This document shows, in pieces, positions 17,289-26,016 of a DNA stretch of 46,529 nucleotides. The stretch comes from Bacilli bacterium. Lineage in GTDB: Bacteria; Bacillota_I; Bacilli_A; RFN20; CAG-826. The notes under the pieces are model-generated. The model ran no database searches, was not told where the DNA came from, and saw nothing but the letters and a program-made list of their open reading frames with translations. Positions within the stretch are counted from its first letter, which is position 1. Every line of letters starts with the position of its first letter. Location: contig JAFRPF010000029.1 in the NCBI GenBank assembly GCA_017429285.1, positions 1 through 46,529 of the forward strand, read 5' to 3'. A program made the position numbers and the translations under genes.

Positions 17289-19142
17289 TCATTTCTTATT
17301 CAAAACTCTTTTTAAATATTGTTTCAACATCTCGTCTTCACAATAGATGAAGCACCCTTTTTGCCCACGTGACAATAAGGTTTTATATGTGTTTCTAATA
17401 ATCCTGTCCGCAAGTTTTGGGTCTCTATTTCCTCTTAATGATTGATCAGTTTTTGCCCTTGCTCTTTCATTGGTCATGACTTGTCCATTTCTATAAACTA
17501 GGTCTCTTCCAATAATGACACCACAATAATCAAATTCTAGACCTTGGGATGTATGAATACATCCAACTTGTTCAAATGAATCCTCGTCAATTGCCCATGT
17601 AGAAGTATTAGAAAAGTTCCATTGTGCTTTAAACCCATTTTCTAATTGAATGTCAAAAGCAGATGGATTACTTTTGCTAATCCAGTTATAGCAATATCCT
17701 GCTAACATACGTGCTTTATTGTTAATTCTATTTAATTCTCTAAGAGCATCTCTCATTTCATTAGGATCATCGAAGACTCTAACATCATAATCAATATCCA
17801 ATAAATCAATATTCGCAGTTTCTCTTATACCTAATAAGTTATCTAAAAACGCTAAATAACCATCGCTGCCACCACATCTAAATTGAGATGCTAATATTAA
17901 GTCTTCTCCATAGTGAACTTCACTACCAAGTTCTTTGGCCCATTTTAAAATCTCATCTATAGATCCAATATCTTTTGTAGTAACAACTTGATCTTCATCT
18001 ATGAAGAAAACGCTTATTTTTGATGCATTTATAATTTCTTTTATTTGGTTTTCACCTTTATTTTGGAATAACCCAGATTTTTCATTTAATCTATGTGCTT
18101 CATCTACCAACAAACAGTCAAACAGATTGTTTTTACAGTCAACAAATGATCCAGAGCCTTTAAATAGGTTTTCAACATATCTCTTTTTATATTCTTTGCG
18201 TACTAATTCAGTAACAAAAACATTTCTAGGCGCAGCGTTTTTAGTGACGTATTCAACGTTATAACCTTGGTTAATAAGATTTGATAATAGATTAACAGCA
18301 ATAACTGATTTACCAGTTCCAGGTCCACCTTGAACGATAACTGTATGTTTCTTATTGCTATCAATTGTTGATTCAACAAGTTTTTTAATAGTCGCATATG
18401 CAACTTGTTGTTCATCAATCATAGTGAAAACTTTATTGCCTTTTAATAACGATGCAACTGCATCTTGCAGAGCAATCGATGGCTTAATCTTACCATTTTC
18501 AATGGTGTATAAAATTTCACCATTATCTGGTTTAGTTATAAATTTCTTAACAAATTCACGTAAGGCTAATTGGTCTTTCTTAAGAAATAGAGGGGCTAGT
18601 TCAATAGCTGTACTATATTTTGGATGCCTAATTTGATCAGCATATTCTTCTTTATAGTTATGACAAAAAGCACATGGATGTAAATCGATGTCTTTATCTC
18701 TAACAGTTTCATTAAATGATTCAATAGCTTTAGCATAGCTATATGCTTGATAGCATGGGTGAGATACCGCTCGTATAGCGCCACCAACATAAGTTGTAAC
18801 AACATCATCTCTACTAGTTGCTTGGCATTCTTCCCATTGCTTTAATTCCACTATTACGACATTTTCTTTGCCCTTATCATCATATCCGGTAACAAGAAAA
18901 TCGACCCTCTTAGATGTAAGTGGTATTTGATATTCAATTGCAACATGTATATCTTGGTTAATTCCTGAATTATTACATAAAACATTATTCATAACCATCA
19001 AGGAATTGTTAAAAGCCCGATACTCAGCATCGTTATGATGATTGAAGCCGTTTAATGCAAAGCATTCTTCAATTCTATCGGCAATAATGCCCATTAGAAC
19101 ATCATTGCTAAATTGTTTAAGAGTTCCTGAATAAACAATCAT
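17289..19142 (-). CDS. PD-(D/E)XK nuclease + DUF2075 helicase/ATPase
   Basis: This 617-residue protein has an N-terminal nuclease-like region with RVDFLVTG (D81) and VIVELKQW (E99, K101), the D...ExK pattern of PD-(D/E)XK enzymes. A P-loop ATPase of the DUF2075 family (Schlafen-like SF1 helicase group) follows: Walker A GGPGTGKS (272-279), Walker B LLVDEAHR (about 344-351), FFIDEDQ near 380, an FRCGG motif, and HTSQGLEFDYCGVIIG near the C-terminus, typical of the SF1 motif V region. Its ATG overlaps the stop of the MazG gene as ATGA, so the two are translationally coupled. Family members are often found in defence islands; substrate and target are unknown. Confidence 0.85.
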   Translation of the reverse strand: MIVYSGTLKQFSNDVLMGIIADRIEECFALNGFNHHNDAEYRAFNNSLMVMNNVLCNNSGINQDIHVAIEYQIPLTSKRVDFLVTGYDDKGKENVVIVELKQWEECQATSRDDVVTTYVGGAIRAVSHPCYQAYSYAKAIESFNETVRDKDIDLHPCAFCHNYKEEYADQIRHPKYSTAIELAPLFLKKDQLALREFVKKFITKPDNGEILYTIENGKIKPSIALQDAVASLLKGNKVFTMIDEQQVAYATIKKLVESTIDSNKKHTVIVQGGPGTGKSVIAVNLLSNLINQGYNVEYVTKNAAPRNVFVTELVRKEYKKRYVENLFKGSGSFVDCKNNLFDCLLVDEAHRLNEKSGLFQNKGENQIKEIINASKISVFFIDEDQVVTTKDIGSIDEILKWAKELGSEVHYGEDLILASQFRCGGSDGYLAFLDNLLGIRETANIDLLDIDYDVRVFDDPNEMRDALRELNRINNKARMLAGYCYNWISKSNPSAFDIQLENGFKAQWNFSNTSTWAIDEDSFEQVGCIHTSQGLEFDYCGVIIGRDLVYRNGQVMTNERARAKTDQSLRGNRDPKLADRIIRNTYKTLLSRGQKGCFIYCEDEMLKQYLKRVLNKK

Positions 19143-19459
19143 AATTTGTTATATTTATCTGCTTTTCCTTTAGCTTTGCTAACAGGGTATTTTCTTTCGT
19201 TTTGTTCCATCTTAGCATTAACAATTTCATCTTCATCAAGATTAAGCTTGTCTAACATATTTCGGCAATAAACCAAAACATCAGCAAGTTCTTCTTTTAC
19301 TTCGTTGATATCGTATTTGTCATCAGACCATTGAAAGCACTCTAATAATTCGTTAGCCTCGATAGAAATCGATTTGGCCAAATTTGCAGGACTATGAAAT
19401 TGATCCCAGTCTCTGTCTTCTGAAAATTTTCTTATTCTCTCAATTGTTTCTTTTTTCAT
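19139..19459 (-). CDS. MazG-like nucleotide pyrophosphohydrolase
   Basis: The 106-residue all-alpha protein carries the MazG-type metal-binding pattern ExxE...ExxD: E34-A-N-E37 and E57-L-A-D60, within SIEANELLECFQW and EVKEELADVLVYC. These enzymes cleave (d)NTPs to NMP and pyrophosphate using Mg2+, as house-cleaning or as alarmone/nucleotide-pool control. Length matches the short single-domain members. Its TGA stop overlaps the ATG of the DUF2075 gene by four bases and it begins ten bases after the one-helix peptide gene, so it is firmly embedded in the operon. The tight coupling to a helicase-nuclease suggests a shared task rather than general metabolism. Confidence 0.9.
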   Translation of the reverse strand: MKKETIERIRKFSEDRDWDQFHSPANLAKSISIEANELLECFQWSDDKYDINEVKEELADVLVYCRNMLDKLNLDEDEIVNAKMEQNERKYPVSKAKGKADKYNKL

Positions 19460-19469
19460 AAGTTTGCTC

Positions 19470-19664
19470 TTACTTTCTAATCATTTTAACGACGGCAATT
19501 ACAACGGAAACAATAGTTAATAAAAGTGCAGGTACACCAATTATTAAAGCAATTAGTTCGGTTTTAATATTTGAAACTTCATTATAAAATTGGAGCATTT
19601 CGAAAAATGCTTCGAATCCAATTTCAATACCAGATAGTAAACAATTTAGCATTTCAATAAACAT
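19470..19664 (-). CDS. Small one-helix membrane peptide
   Basis: The 64-residue peptide has an amphipathic N-terminal half and a hydrophobic C-terminal helix (about residues 36-60, IALIIGVPALLLTIVSVVIA) ending in KMIRK. A strong AGGAGGG lies five bases upstream of the ATG, supporting that it is truly translated. It sits between the DUF5677-like gene (25 bases upstream) and MazG (10 bases downstream). Small membrane peptides in defence operons can act as membrane effectors or anchors, but nothing in this sequence proves that here. Confidence 0.7.
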   Translation of the reverse strand: MFIEMLNCLLSGIEIGFEAFFEMLQFYNEVSNIKTELIALIIGVPALLLTIVSVVIAVVKMIRK

Positions 19665-19689
19665 TTTTCCCTCCTAAAGTAGATATGAA

Positions 19690-20925
19690 TCAATCAGTTT
19701 TCATTCTAATACAACAAATGGCGCGATTTTTATAATCTATATTAGTCTTATTAAGTATTTTTTCATTGTTCATTAGCTCATCGCTAATTTTTCTTGATTC
19801 CTTCAACACAATATTTAGTTCCTCAATTAAATCAATACCATTATACATAATTTCAAAATTGAATAGTTTTGTCGACATAATTTCACACATATATTTAAGC
19901 ATTACAGCAATGTTTTCAAATAAATCCAATTCCAACTGAAAATAATTCATATATTGCATTGTACCATGTGTTTGAGGATTACATATTTTATATACTTTAT
20001 ATAAAGATGTTCCAAATTTAGAACATGCATAATCGTATTTCTCATCCAGTATTTCTGCTAGAGCGCTAATACTAAATGCTCTCTTTCTATCTTTAAGGTT
20101 ACTATATCCTTTTAAGTTTTTAATCCAACCATAATTGATATAGTCTATCATGCTGGAATTGTTTTTCTTTGCTTCTAATTTGACACTGTCTGAAATTGTT
20201 TTTCCGTAATTATTATCGAAGGATAATCTATTGAATGCTATATACGAATTAATAACATCGTCTTTTTCATCCCAAAGGGCTGCAAAAACCATGAAAAGTT
20301 CAGTTAAACTTCTATAAATCACCATCAATTCATCAGTTGCTCTTAAGTCTGCTAAATTAATGCATGCCTTTATTTTGATTATCAATTTATAAATCATTGT
20401 GTAGTTAAATGCGGCGTTGTATGGTTCATTGATGATTACATTATTGGTTTTTAGTTGGTCATATTTTCCGCCTAAAAAATTATTTAAAGCAGCAACATAA
20501 TATATTATTGGAAGATAAGATTCTAACGATGAAAGACCAAAATCAAAGGTGGCGATTTTTTCAATACTAAACATTTTCAAAACATCATCAATTAATTCAT
20601 TTGAATAAGCAAGACTTTCTTGGCTAAGGCCACGTTCATTGTCGCTCATTAAAACAGTATTCGTATAATGAGACATCACAATCATCTTACAAATGTTCAA
20701 AGGATTATAACCTTTACCTAAGGCAAGTGATTTAGCAGATGCCATTTTTGCAAGATCATTATTGTTTAGAAAAAGGAGATTAAATCTCTGATCTTTTTCA
20801 GTTTTTCTTAAAATATTGGCCAAAAACGATTCCTTAATAGAACCTGAAAAGATTTTTTTATATTCCTCAATAATTGCCTTATCATATGATTCTAAATCAT
20901 TTATGTAATTAACGTTTTTGCTCAT
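19690..20925 (-). CDS. DUF5677-like alpha-helical protein, first gene of the MazG operon
   Basis: The 411-residue protein is soluble and mostly helical. RSLTELFMVFAALWDEK (about residues 209-225) and CNPQTHG (about 330-336) resemble the Arg/Glu and His-containing conserved spots of DUF5677-type proteins, a family of unknown activity seen with toxins and defence genes; this match is weak and by eye. It has no signal peptide or membrane segment. The start lies 15 bases after a minus-strand TATACT with no Shine-Dalgarno, so the leader is very short. It heads the operon with the membrane peptide, MazG, helicase-nuclease and SRA-Nudix genes. Confidence 0.65.
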   Translation of the reverse strand: MSKNVNYINDLESYDKAIIEEYKKIFSGSIKESFLANILRKTEKDQRFNLLFLNNNDLAKMASAKSLALGKGYNPLNICKMIVMSHYTNTVLMSDNERGLSQESLAYSNELIDDVLKMFSIEKIATFDFGLSSLESYLPIIYYVAALNNFLGGKYDQLKTNNVIINEPYNAAFNYTMIYKLIIKIKACINLADLRATDELMVIYRSLTELFMVFAALWDEKDDVINSYIAFNRLSFDNNYGKTISDSVKLEAKKNNSSMIDYINYGWIKNLKGYSNLKDRKRAFSISALAEILDEKYDYACSKFGTSLYKVYKICNPQTHGTMQYMNYFQLELDLFENIAVMLKYMCEIMSTKLFNFEIMYNGIDLIEELNIVLKESRKISDELMNNEKILNKTNIDYKNRAICCIRMKTD

Positions 20926-20940
20926 AACTAATTATTGAGT

Positions 20941-20983
20941 AGTATACCATATAAATAAAAGTGTTGGTAATTTACTACCAACA
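20941..20983 (-). promoter_or_regulatory. Promoter and 8-bp dyad operator of MazG operon
   Basis: The minus-strand TATACT (20941-20946) is 15 bases from the ATG. TTACCA, 18 bases further upstream, can serve as -35 and lies inside a perfect dyad, TGTTGGTA (20962-20969) and TACCAACA (20976-20983), spaced six bases. A dyad over the -35 is the usual place for a repressor. Confidence 0.6.
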
Positions 20984-21063
20984 TCATTCATATTTTACAT
21001 GTAATGATCTTCAAATTATTCAAGATAATACAAGGTTGCAATTGAATATTATTATTCAATCAC

Positions 21064-21069
21064 TATAAT
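21064..21069 (+). promoter_or_regulatory. -10 box of hydrolase gene, short leader
   Basis: The TATAAT is preceded 16 bases upstream by TTGAAT and ends ten bases before the ATG at 21080. The predicted leader is about four bases, without a Shine-Dalgarno. Confidence 0.55.
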
Positions 21070-21079
21070 ATACAAATAT

Positions 21080-21889
21080 ATGAAATATATTCTCATTTCT
21101 CTTTCCGCAATTCTAATAGCGGTATCAATATCAACATTAATAGTCTTATTTATAAATAAGAAACATAAGATGAAAGGATGGATGAAAGGGGTTATTATTC
21201 CACTTTCATCACTCCTATTAACTTTCTTATTTGTTCTTAGCTATTTTGCATTTAATTATCCCGCGAGTAAAAATGCGAAAAGTTATTTAAAAGGTGATGA
21301 GGAAATTAATCTAAATATCAATAAGCATTGGTATTATTTTGATAATAAAAATAATGATGACACCGCAATCATCTTCTATAGTGGCGCGAAAGTTGATCCA
21401 GCTGCCTATTCTCCTTTATGTAATAACATTGCCCATATGGGAGTTGATGTCTACCTTATGAAGATGCCTTTATATTTCCCATTATTAAATATGAATGCCG
21501 CGGATAAAGTCGCAAGTTTAAATAAACATCATAATTTATATTTGATGGGCCACTCCTTAGGAGGCACCACCGCGGCATTATATTTATCAAAAACAAAATA
21601 TACTTCCTATAAAGGAATCATCTTTTTAGCTAGCTATCCTAATAAGAAACTAAATGATTCATATAAATGTTTATCAATATATGGCAATAATGACTTAGTG
21701 CTTAACAAGAAAGCATATAACAAGAATATCTCTAATTTCCCTACTAACTATAAAGAAGTCATTATTGAAGGTGGTAACCACTCCAACTTTGGAGATTATG
21801 GTTTCCAAAGACATGATGGAACACCCTCCATCAGTAAAGAAGAACAAATCAATATTACAAAACAGGAAATAATGGATTTTATAAAATAA
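21080..21889 (+). CDS. Membrane-anchored alpha/beta hydrolase
   Basis: The 269-residue protein has two N-terminal membrane helices (about residues 3-25 and 36-58) followed by an alpha/beta-hydrolase domain. The catalytic triad is visible: GHSLGG with S159, YGNNDLVLN with D205 and GGNHSNFGDYG with H234. The GGNHSNFGDYG end matches a group of small carboxylesterase-like enzymes (Abhydrolase_5 type). It probably acts as an esterase outside or at the membrane surface; the substrate is unknown. It is a single gene with its own near-leaderless promoter, and a structured terminator region follows. Confidence 0.85.
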   Translation: MKYILISLSAILIAVSISTLIVLFINKKHKMKGWMKGVIIPLSSLLLTFLFVLSYFAFNYPASKNAKSYLKGDEEINLNINKHWYYFDNKNNDDTAIIFYSGAKVDPAAYSPLCNNIAHMGVDVYLMKMPLYFPLLNMNAADKVASLNKHHNLYLMGHSLGGTTAALYLSKTKYTSYKGIIFLASYPNKKLNDSYKCLSIYGNNDLVLNKKAYNKNISNFPTNYKEVIIEGGNHSNFGDYGFQRHDGTPSISKEEQINITKQEIMDFIK

Positions 21890-21903
21890 AACTTAAATAA
21901 GCC

Positions 21904-21995
21904 ATCTAATAGCCAATTATTAGATAAAGGAATTAATCATCCTTATAAATACAAAAATAGCCCCTATGGCCTATTTGGGCACCTAGAGGCTATTT
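21904..21995. terminator. Cluster of stem-loops between convergent genes
   Basis: Three dyads lie in a row: ATCTAATA/TATTAGAT (21904-21911 and 21918-21925), AAGGA/TCCTT around 21927-21945, and AAATAGCCcCTA/TAGaGGCTATTT (21955-21966 and 21984-21995). They separate the hydrolase gene from the convergent InlB-repeat gene and probably end both transcripts. Confidence 0.65.
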
Positions 21996-22008
21996 GATGT
22001 AGCAATAA

Positions 22009-24849
22009 TTAGATAATTTCAGGATCACCGATAAATTCTATGATCGTATCGCTATCTTGTTTATCTTTATTTTCTTTAAAAATTGGGATGAGATTTAAAT
22101 AATCTTGTCTTACTTTAGTTAAATGATCATAACTTAGATTAACTCTTCCGTTGATGAGATTATCAGTTAAGATATCGGTTTCAAATGTTGAATAGTTTGT
22201 TTCACCTGGTTCAGTTCCATCATCTTGGATAAACATCATTGGAGTTAAGACTTCGTTTTTAACTGGCTTATCTTGTTCATCTAAGGTGTAGAAGTATTGT
22301 TTTCTCATTTCGATATCATATCTTCTACTTGTCTTAATTACTTTTTTCCATACGTTTTTCGTAGCAACAAAGATTGAATCTTTATTATTCACATAGACAT
22401 CATGATTATTTTCATGAGGATCAGAACTACCGTTATCAATGGCTTTAACGTAGTTAATATTATCAATATTATTTAAGTTGAAGAATAAGGTGTTATAAGT
22501 TTTGCTAAATCCCCATTTTTCAAATGTTTCTTCCACTTTATACACTAATAAGCGACCACTAGAAGCGTCATATAATTCAGTGATAAATCCATCAAATAAG
22601 ACTAAGCCACTAGCTTTATTACCCACTACTGAGATGTAATCTTCACTGAAGTAGAAATCTGCACATGCAGGCAATAAGACTTTTTCTTCACTACTTTCAT
22701 CTTTTTGATAGGTGAGGAATTCATAGATATGTCCAGTCACATCTTCAGTTTCTTTATCTTTACTTATTTCAAAGTAAGCTTTTCTGGTACCAATCTTACC
22801 AGCGATCTCAATAGATAGATTCATACCAAAGGCATAATAGTTATCATTAACGACATATTTCATCGCATTATTGTTATTAAGTTGGATTCTAAATGTCTTT
22901 AGACCAGTAGCGATGTCATAAGACATATCAATCTGAGGAAGAATATCTCCCACGACTGGTATACTCCATCCAGTTTTAAACTGAATTGTATATTTTAAGA
23001 CTTTATTTTCATATGTAATCTTGGCTTTATATTCAGTCTCATCGAATTCATGAGAGGAAATATCACTTGGTTCGCTGTCGAGCCAGTTATTAACTGCGAG
23101 AGTGCCTAAAGCGATGACTTCACTACCCACAGATAAAACATCATAGAATGTTTCACTTTGTTTGATATTAGTGAGAGCCATATTCCATTGTTCCCCGTGT
23201 CCACCGAAAGCGATTTGGCTCACATCTTGAGACTCTGTATAGTCTTTATTTAAATCAGATTCTTCTTTAATGTTACCAGCATAGTCTGGTTTCATTGTAT
23301 CTGGAACATATCCATAAGGATTAGAAGATAAAGCACCAATTAAAGTTTGGAAATAAGCTTTAACATCAATCTTCTCATTCCATTGAGCATAAAGAATGAC
23401 ATTGTCTTCAATGGTGTATGGCCAGGTGACTTTTTGTTCACCTTTCTCATCAAAAGTCCACGCGACAAATTTATAACCATCCATCGAAGGATTATCTGGT
23501 TTATTAACTATTGTTCCAAAGTCTTCAGTAATAGGAGCTACTTCACTACCACCTTGAGAATTAAAGGTAATAGTATATTTATTCTTTTCTTCTTTTACTT
23601 GAGCATAGTAATCAGCGTTACCAGTAACCGATGGAAGTTCAGATAACGGTTCACCATTAGGTGTGGTGGCCCAACCTAAGAATGTTCTCTTCCATTCCTT
23701 CGTAGAAGTTGGCTGATAATCATATTCTGGTACTTCACCATAAGGAAGAATTGATTCAGTTAGAAGAGATCCGCTATTTTCCATGAATTTTACACTATAA
23801 GTTTTCTTAATTTGATCCACTTTTGCGTAGTATTCCGCTTTACCAGTGACTGTCGGTATACTTTCTAATACATCGCCATATGGGCTAGCGGCCCAACCTA
23901 AGAAGACATAATCCCATTCGTCTGTATCACTTGGACCAGTATAATCGCAACTTGGTTGAGAACCATAACCTAAGGTTTCGGATTTGATTTCTTCACCATT
24001 TTCTTTATAGAAACTAATTGTGTATGATTTTAGTTCTTTACTAACACGAGCGAAATAAGAAGCCTTACCAGTCACAGTAGGAATGCTTGATATAACTTCT
24101 CCGCCTTGTGTTAAAGACCAACCTAAGAAGGTATAATCCCATTCTGCAGTATCTTGTGGTCCAGTATAATCACAGCTTGGTTGAGAGCCATAGGCTAATA
24201 AATCAGATTGAGCGGTTGAGCCATCTTCTTTATAAAAGGTAATAGAATATATCTTCTTTTCTTTACTAACAGAAGCAAAATAATTCACATTTTCATGAGC
24301 AGGAACTACTTCCACGACTTCTCCACCTGGTGTTAAAGACCAACCTAAGAAGGTATAATCCCATTCTTCAGTGTCTTCTGGACCGGTATAATCACATGTT
24401 GGCTGAGTGTTATACACTAAAGTTTCAGTTTTAATTTCTTCACCAGTTTCTTTATAAAAACCAATTGTATAAGATTTCTTCTCTTTTAAGATAATGGCGA
24501 AATATGTCGCATCCGCGCTTACCGCAGGGATTTCAATAACATCTCCGCCTAGAGTTAATGACCAACCTAAGAAGGTATAATCCCACTCCTCAGTGTCAGG
24601 CTTATCATATATATATGAAGGAATAACACCTTCATCCCATTTTTGAGATTGTAAGACATTACCTGATTCATCTTTAAAAGTAATTGTATATTGAATCTTT
24701 GTGGGTTCAGAGCTCGTCTCTTCTGAACTAGTGGTTATTTCACTACTAGTTTGACTCTCTTGCGATGAATCTTTTTCTTTATTCGTATTACACGCAGATA
24801 AAGACATCACGAATAAGATTGGAAATAATAACAGTGCTTGTTTTTTCAT
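22009..24849 (-). CDS. Lipoprotein with six InlB/Listeria-Bacteroides repeats
   Basis: The 946-residue surface lipoprotein starts MKKQALLLFPILFVMSLSAC. A Ser/Glu-rich linker leads to five tandem repeats of 73-75 residues (about residues 54-424), each starting Y(T/S)(I/V)xF and containing EWxxxFLGWxxxPxG, then one shorter canonical InlB B-repeat (to about 497). The remaining 450 residues form an unidentified, beta-rich domain. Such repeats are rigid stalks of adhesins and surface proteins. ATG 24849 was chosen because GGAGGT lies ten bases upstream and the signal peptide starts there; the earlier TTG overlaps that site. It lies 16 bases downstream of the XRE-zinc-membrane gene, so both are probably one operon. 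Confidence 0.85.
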   Translation of the reverse strand: MKKQALLLFPILFVMSLSACNTNKEKDSSQESQTSSEITTSSEETSSEPTKIQYTITFKDESGNVLQSQKWDEGVIPSYIYDKPDTEEWDYTFLGWSLTLGGDVIEIPAVSADATYFAIILKEKKSYTIGFYKETGEEIKTETLVYNTQPTCDYTGPEDTEEWDYTFLGWSLTPGGEVVEVVPAHENVNYFASVSKEKKIYSITFYKEDGSTAQSDLLAYGSQPSCDYTGPQDTAEWDYTFLGWSLTQGGEVISSIPTVTGKASYFARVSKELKSYTISFYKENGEEIKSETLGYGSQPSCDYTGPSDTDEWDYVFLGWAASPYGDVLESIPTVTGKAEYYAKVDQIKKTYSVKFMENSGSLLTESILPYGEVPEYDYQPTSTKEWKRTFLGWATTPNGEPLSELPSVTGNADYYAQVKEEKNKYTITFNSQGGSEVAPITEDFGTIVNKPDNPSMDGYKFVAWTFDEKGEQKVTWPYTIEDNVILYAQWNEKIDVKAYFQTLIGALSSNPYGYVPDTMKPDYAGNIKEESDLNKDYTESQDVSQIAFGGHGEQWNMALTNIKQSETFYDVLSVGSEVIALGTLAVNNWLDSEPSDISSHEFDETEYKAKITYENKVLKYTIQFKTGWSIPVVGDILPQIDMSYDIATGLKTFRIQLNNNNAMKYVVNDNYYAFGMNLSIEIAGKIGTRKAYFEISKDKETEDVTGHIYEFLTYQKDESSEEKVLLPACADFYFSEDYISVVGNKASGLVLFDGFITELYDASSGRLLVYKVEETFEKWGFSKTYNTLFFNLNNIDNINYVKAIDNGSSDPHENNHDVYVNNKDSIFVATKNVWKKVIKTSRRYDIEMRKQYFYTLDEQDKPVKNEVLTPMMFIQDDGTEPGETNYSTFETDILTDNLINGRVNLSYDHLTKVRQDYLNLIPIFKENKDKQDSDTIIEFIGDPEII

Positions 24850-24865
24850 AAAATACAAACCTCCA

Positions 24866-25771
24866 TTAAAAGGCGTCTTGATAATTATTATTAATATTAT
24901 GTATTAAAACAAATGGGAATGATACCGAGCCTAAGGCTGCGGAGAAGACAATCGCAAACATTAACGCTAATACACCGATTAAGAATCCAAGGACGGCAAA
25001 TAATATTTTCATCACGATTAAAAAGGCAAAACCTTCTAAGTCCCAAGAAAATATAATACCTGGAAATCTAATCGATAATCCTGCGCACCAGGCAAATACA
25101 TCACCGATATATGATCCAGTGATAATACAATAGACCATCGCAAATAATGCGTAGCTAATGATTACGGACCATAAAACAGCAAGACCTGGATGAACATTAA
25201 CTTTTATAGAAGGCACTAATAGGAAAATTAATAATGAGACAATAAATCCCACGACACCCGCAGCAATACCCCATCCGAAAGATAATTTCTTATTTCTAGA
25301 AGCAAAAGCGTTTTCTTTTCTGATTTTATCAATCGCTCTTTGGTCTTGAACTTGTTTTAAACAGGCTGAATGATAATAAGCTTTACGATATTCTGCAGCT
25401 CTACCTCTTCTATAAGGATGAACGCAAATATCTTCCATCACTAAATCATTTTCAGGAATATCTTTTTTACATTTTTCACAAACATGTAATTCTTTTTCAT
25501 GAATAACAACAGTTTTAACAACGGGTTGTTCTTCTTTGACTTCTTCCACTAATTCTTCTTTGGGTGTTTCTTTTTCCTCTTCAGATAATAGATCATCTAA
25601 AGAACAACCAAATAATTTAGATAATTCTCTTAATGTGGAAACATCTGGTTCGTTCTCATCTTTTTCCCATTTACTCACTGTTTGGAAAGTGACATGAACT
25701 TGATCCGCTAATTCTTTTTGAGTTAAACCTTTTTCAGTTCTAAATTTCTTAATTCTTGTTCCTAAACTCAT
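24866..25771 (-). CDS. XRE-type regulator with zinc motif and membrane domain
   Basis: The 301-residue protein has a clear XRE helix-turn-helix at residues 5-60 (KFRTEKGLTQKELADQVHVT, then FQTVSKWEKDENEPD), an acidic linker, a putative zinc site (CEKC about residue 97 and HSAC about 132) and at least four membrane helices from about residue 170 on. It looks like a membrane-held DNA-binding regulator. AAGGAGGAA lies just upstream of the ATG. It precedes the InlB-repeat lipoprotein gene by 16 bases, so it may control its own operon. Its upstream region carries several short dyads that could be its operators. Confidence 0.8.
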   Translation of the reverse strand: MSLGTRIKKFRTEKGLTQKELADQVHVTFQTVSKWEKDENEPDVSTLRELSKLFGCSLDDLLSEEEKETPKEELVEEVKEEQPVVKTVVIHEKELHVCEKCKKDIPENDLVMEDICVHPYRRGRAAEYRKAYYHSACLKQVQDQRAIDKIRKENAFASRNKKLSFGWGIAAGVVGFIVSLLIFLLVPSIKVNVHPGLAVLWSVIISYALFAMVYCIITGSYIGDVFAWCAGLSIRFPGIIFSWDLEGFAFLIVMKILFAVLGFLIGVLALMFAIVFSAALGSVSFPFVLIHNINNNYQDAF

Positions 25772-25833
25772 ATACGGATTCCTCCTTCCCTAACATACTC
25801 GCTGATTCGGTGAATATTTTAAATAACTGAGAA

Positions 25834-25972
25834 CGCGAATTCACTCGCGCAAAAATAGAATTTGTACTTTATTTACAGAGTAAATAGATTCTTATATTTT
25901 TGTTATTTTAACATCCTTTGTTCATATAAATTCTATATTTTTAGACAATATGATACAAGCACTCTAGGAGTG
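25834..25972. promoter_or_regulatory. Three short dyads in a divergent intergenic region
   Basis: CGCGA/TCGCG (25834-25849, six-base loop), TATTTAC/GTAAATA (25870-25886, three-base centre) and CACTC/GAGTG (25960-25972, three-base centre) lie between the starts at 25771 (minus) and 26017 (plus). The second resembles an XRE-family operator. Their use is inferred from position only. Confidence 0.5.
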
Positions 25973-26001
25973 ATTATCTATATTTAGTTCCATCATTATC
26001 G

Positions 26002-26010
26002 TGTTATCAT
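26002..26010 (+). promoter_or_regulatory. Extended -10 promoter, leaderless start
   Basis: TGTTATCAT is an extended -10 (TG-n-TATCAT, hexamer 26005-26010). It ends six bases before the ATG at 26017, so transcription should begin at the start codon. Confidence 0.55.
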
Positions 26011-26016
26011 AGAAAT

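Noticed and set aside
19590..19625. tRNA-like TTCGAATCC
   Set aside because: It lies within the small membrane peptide gene and there is no acceptor stem or cloverleaf around it.
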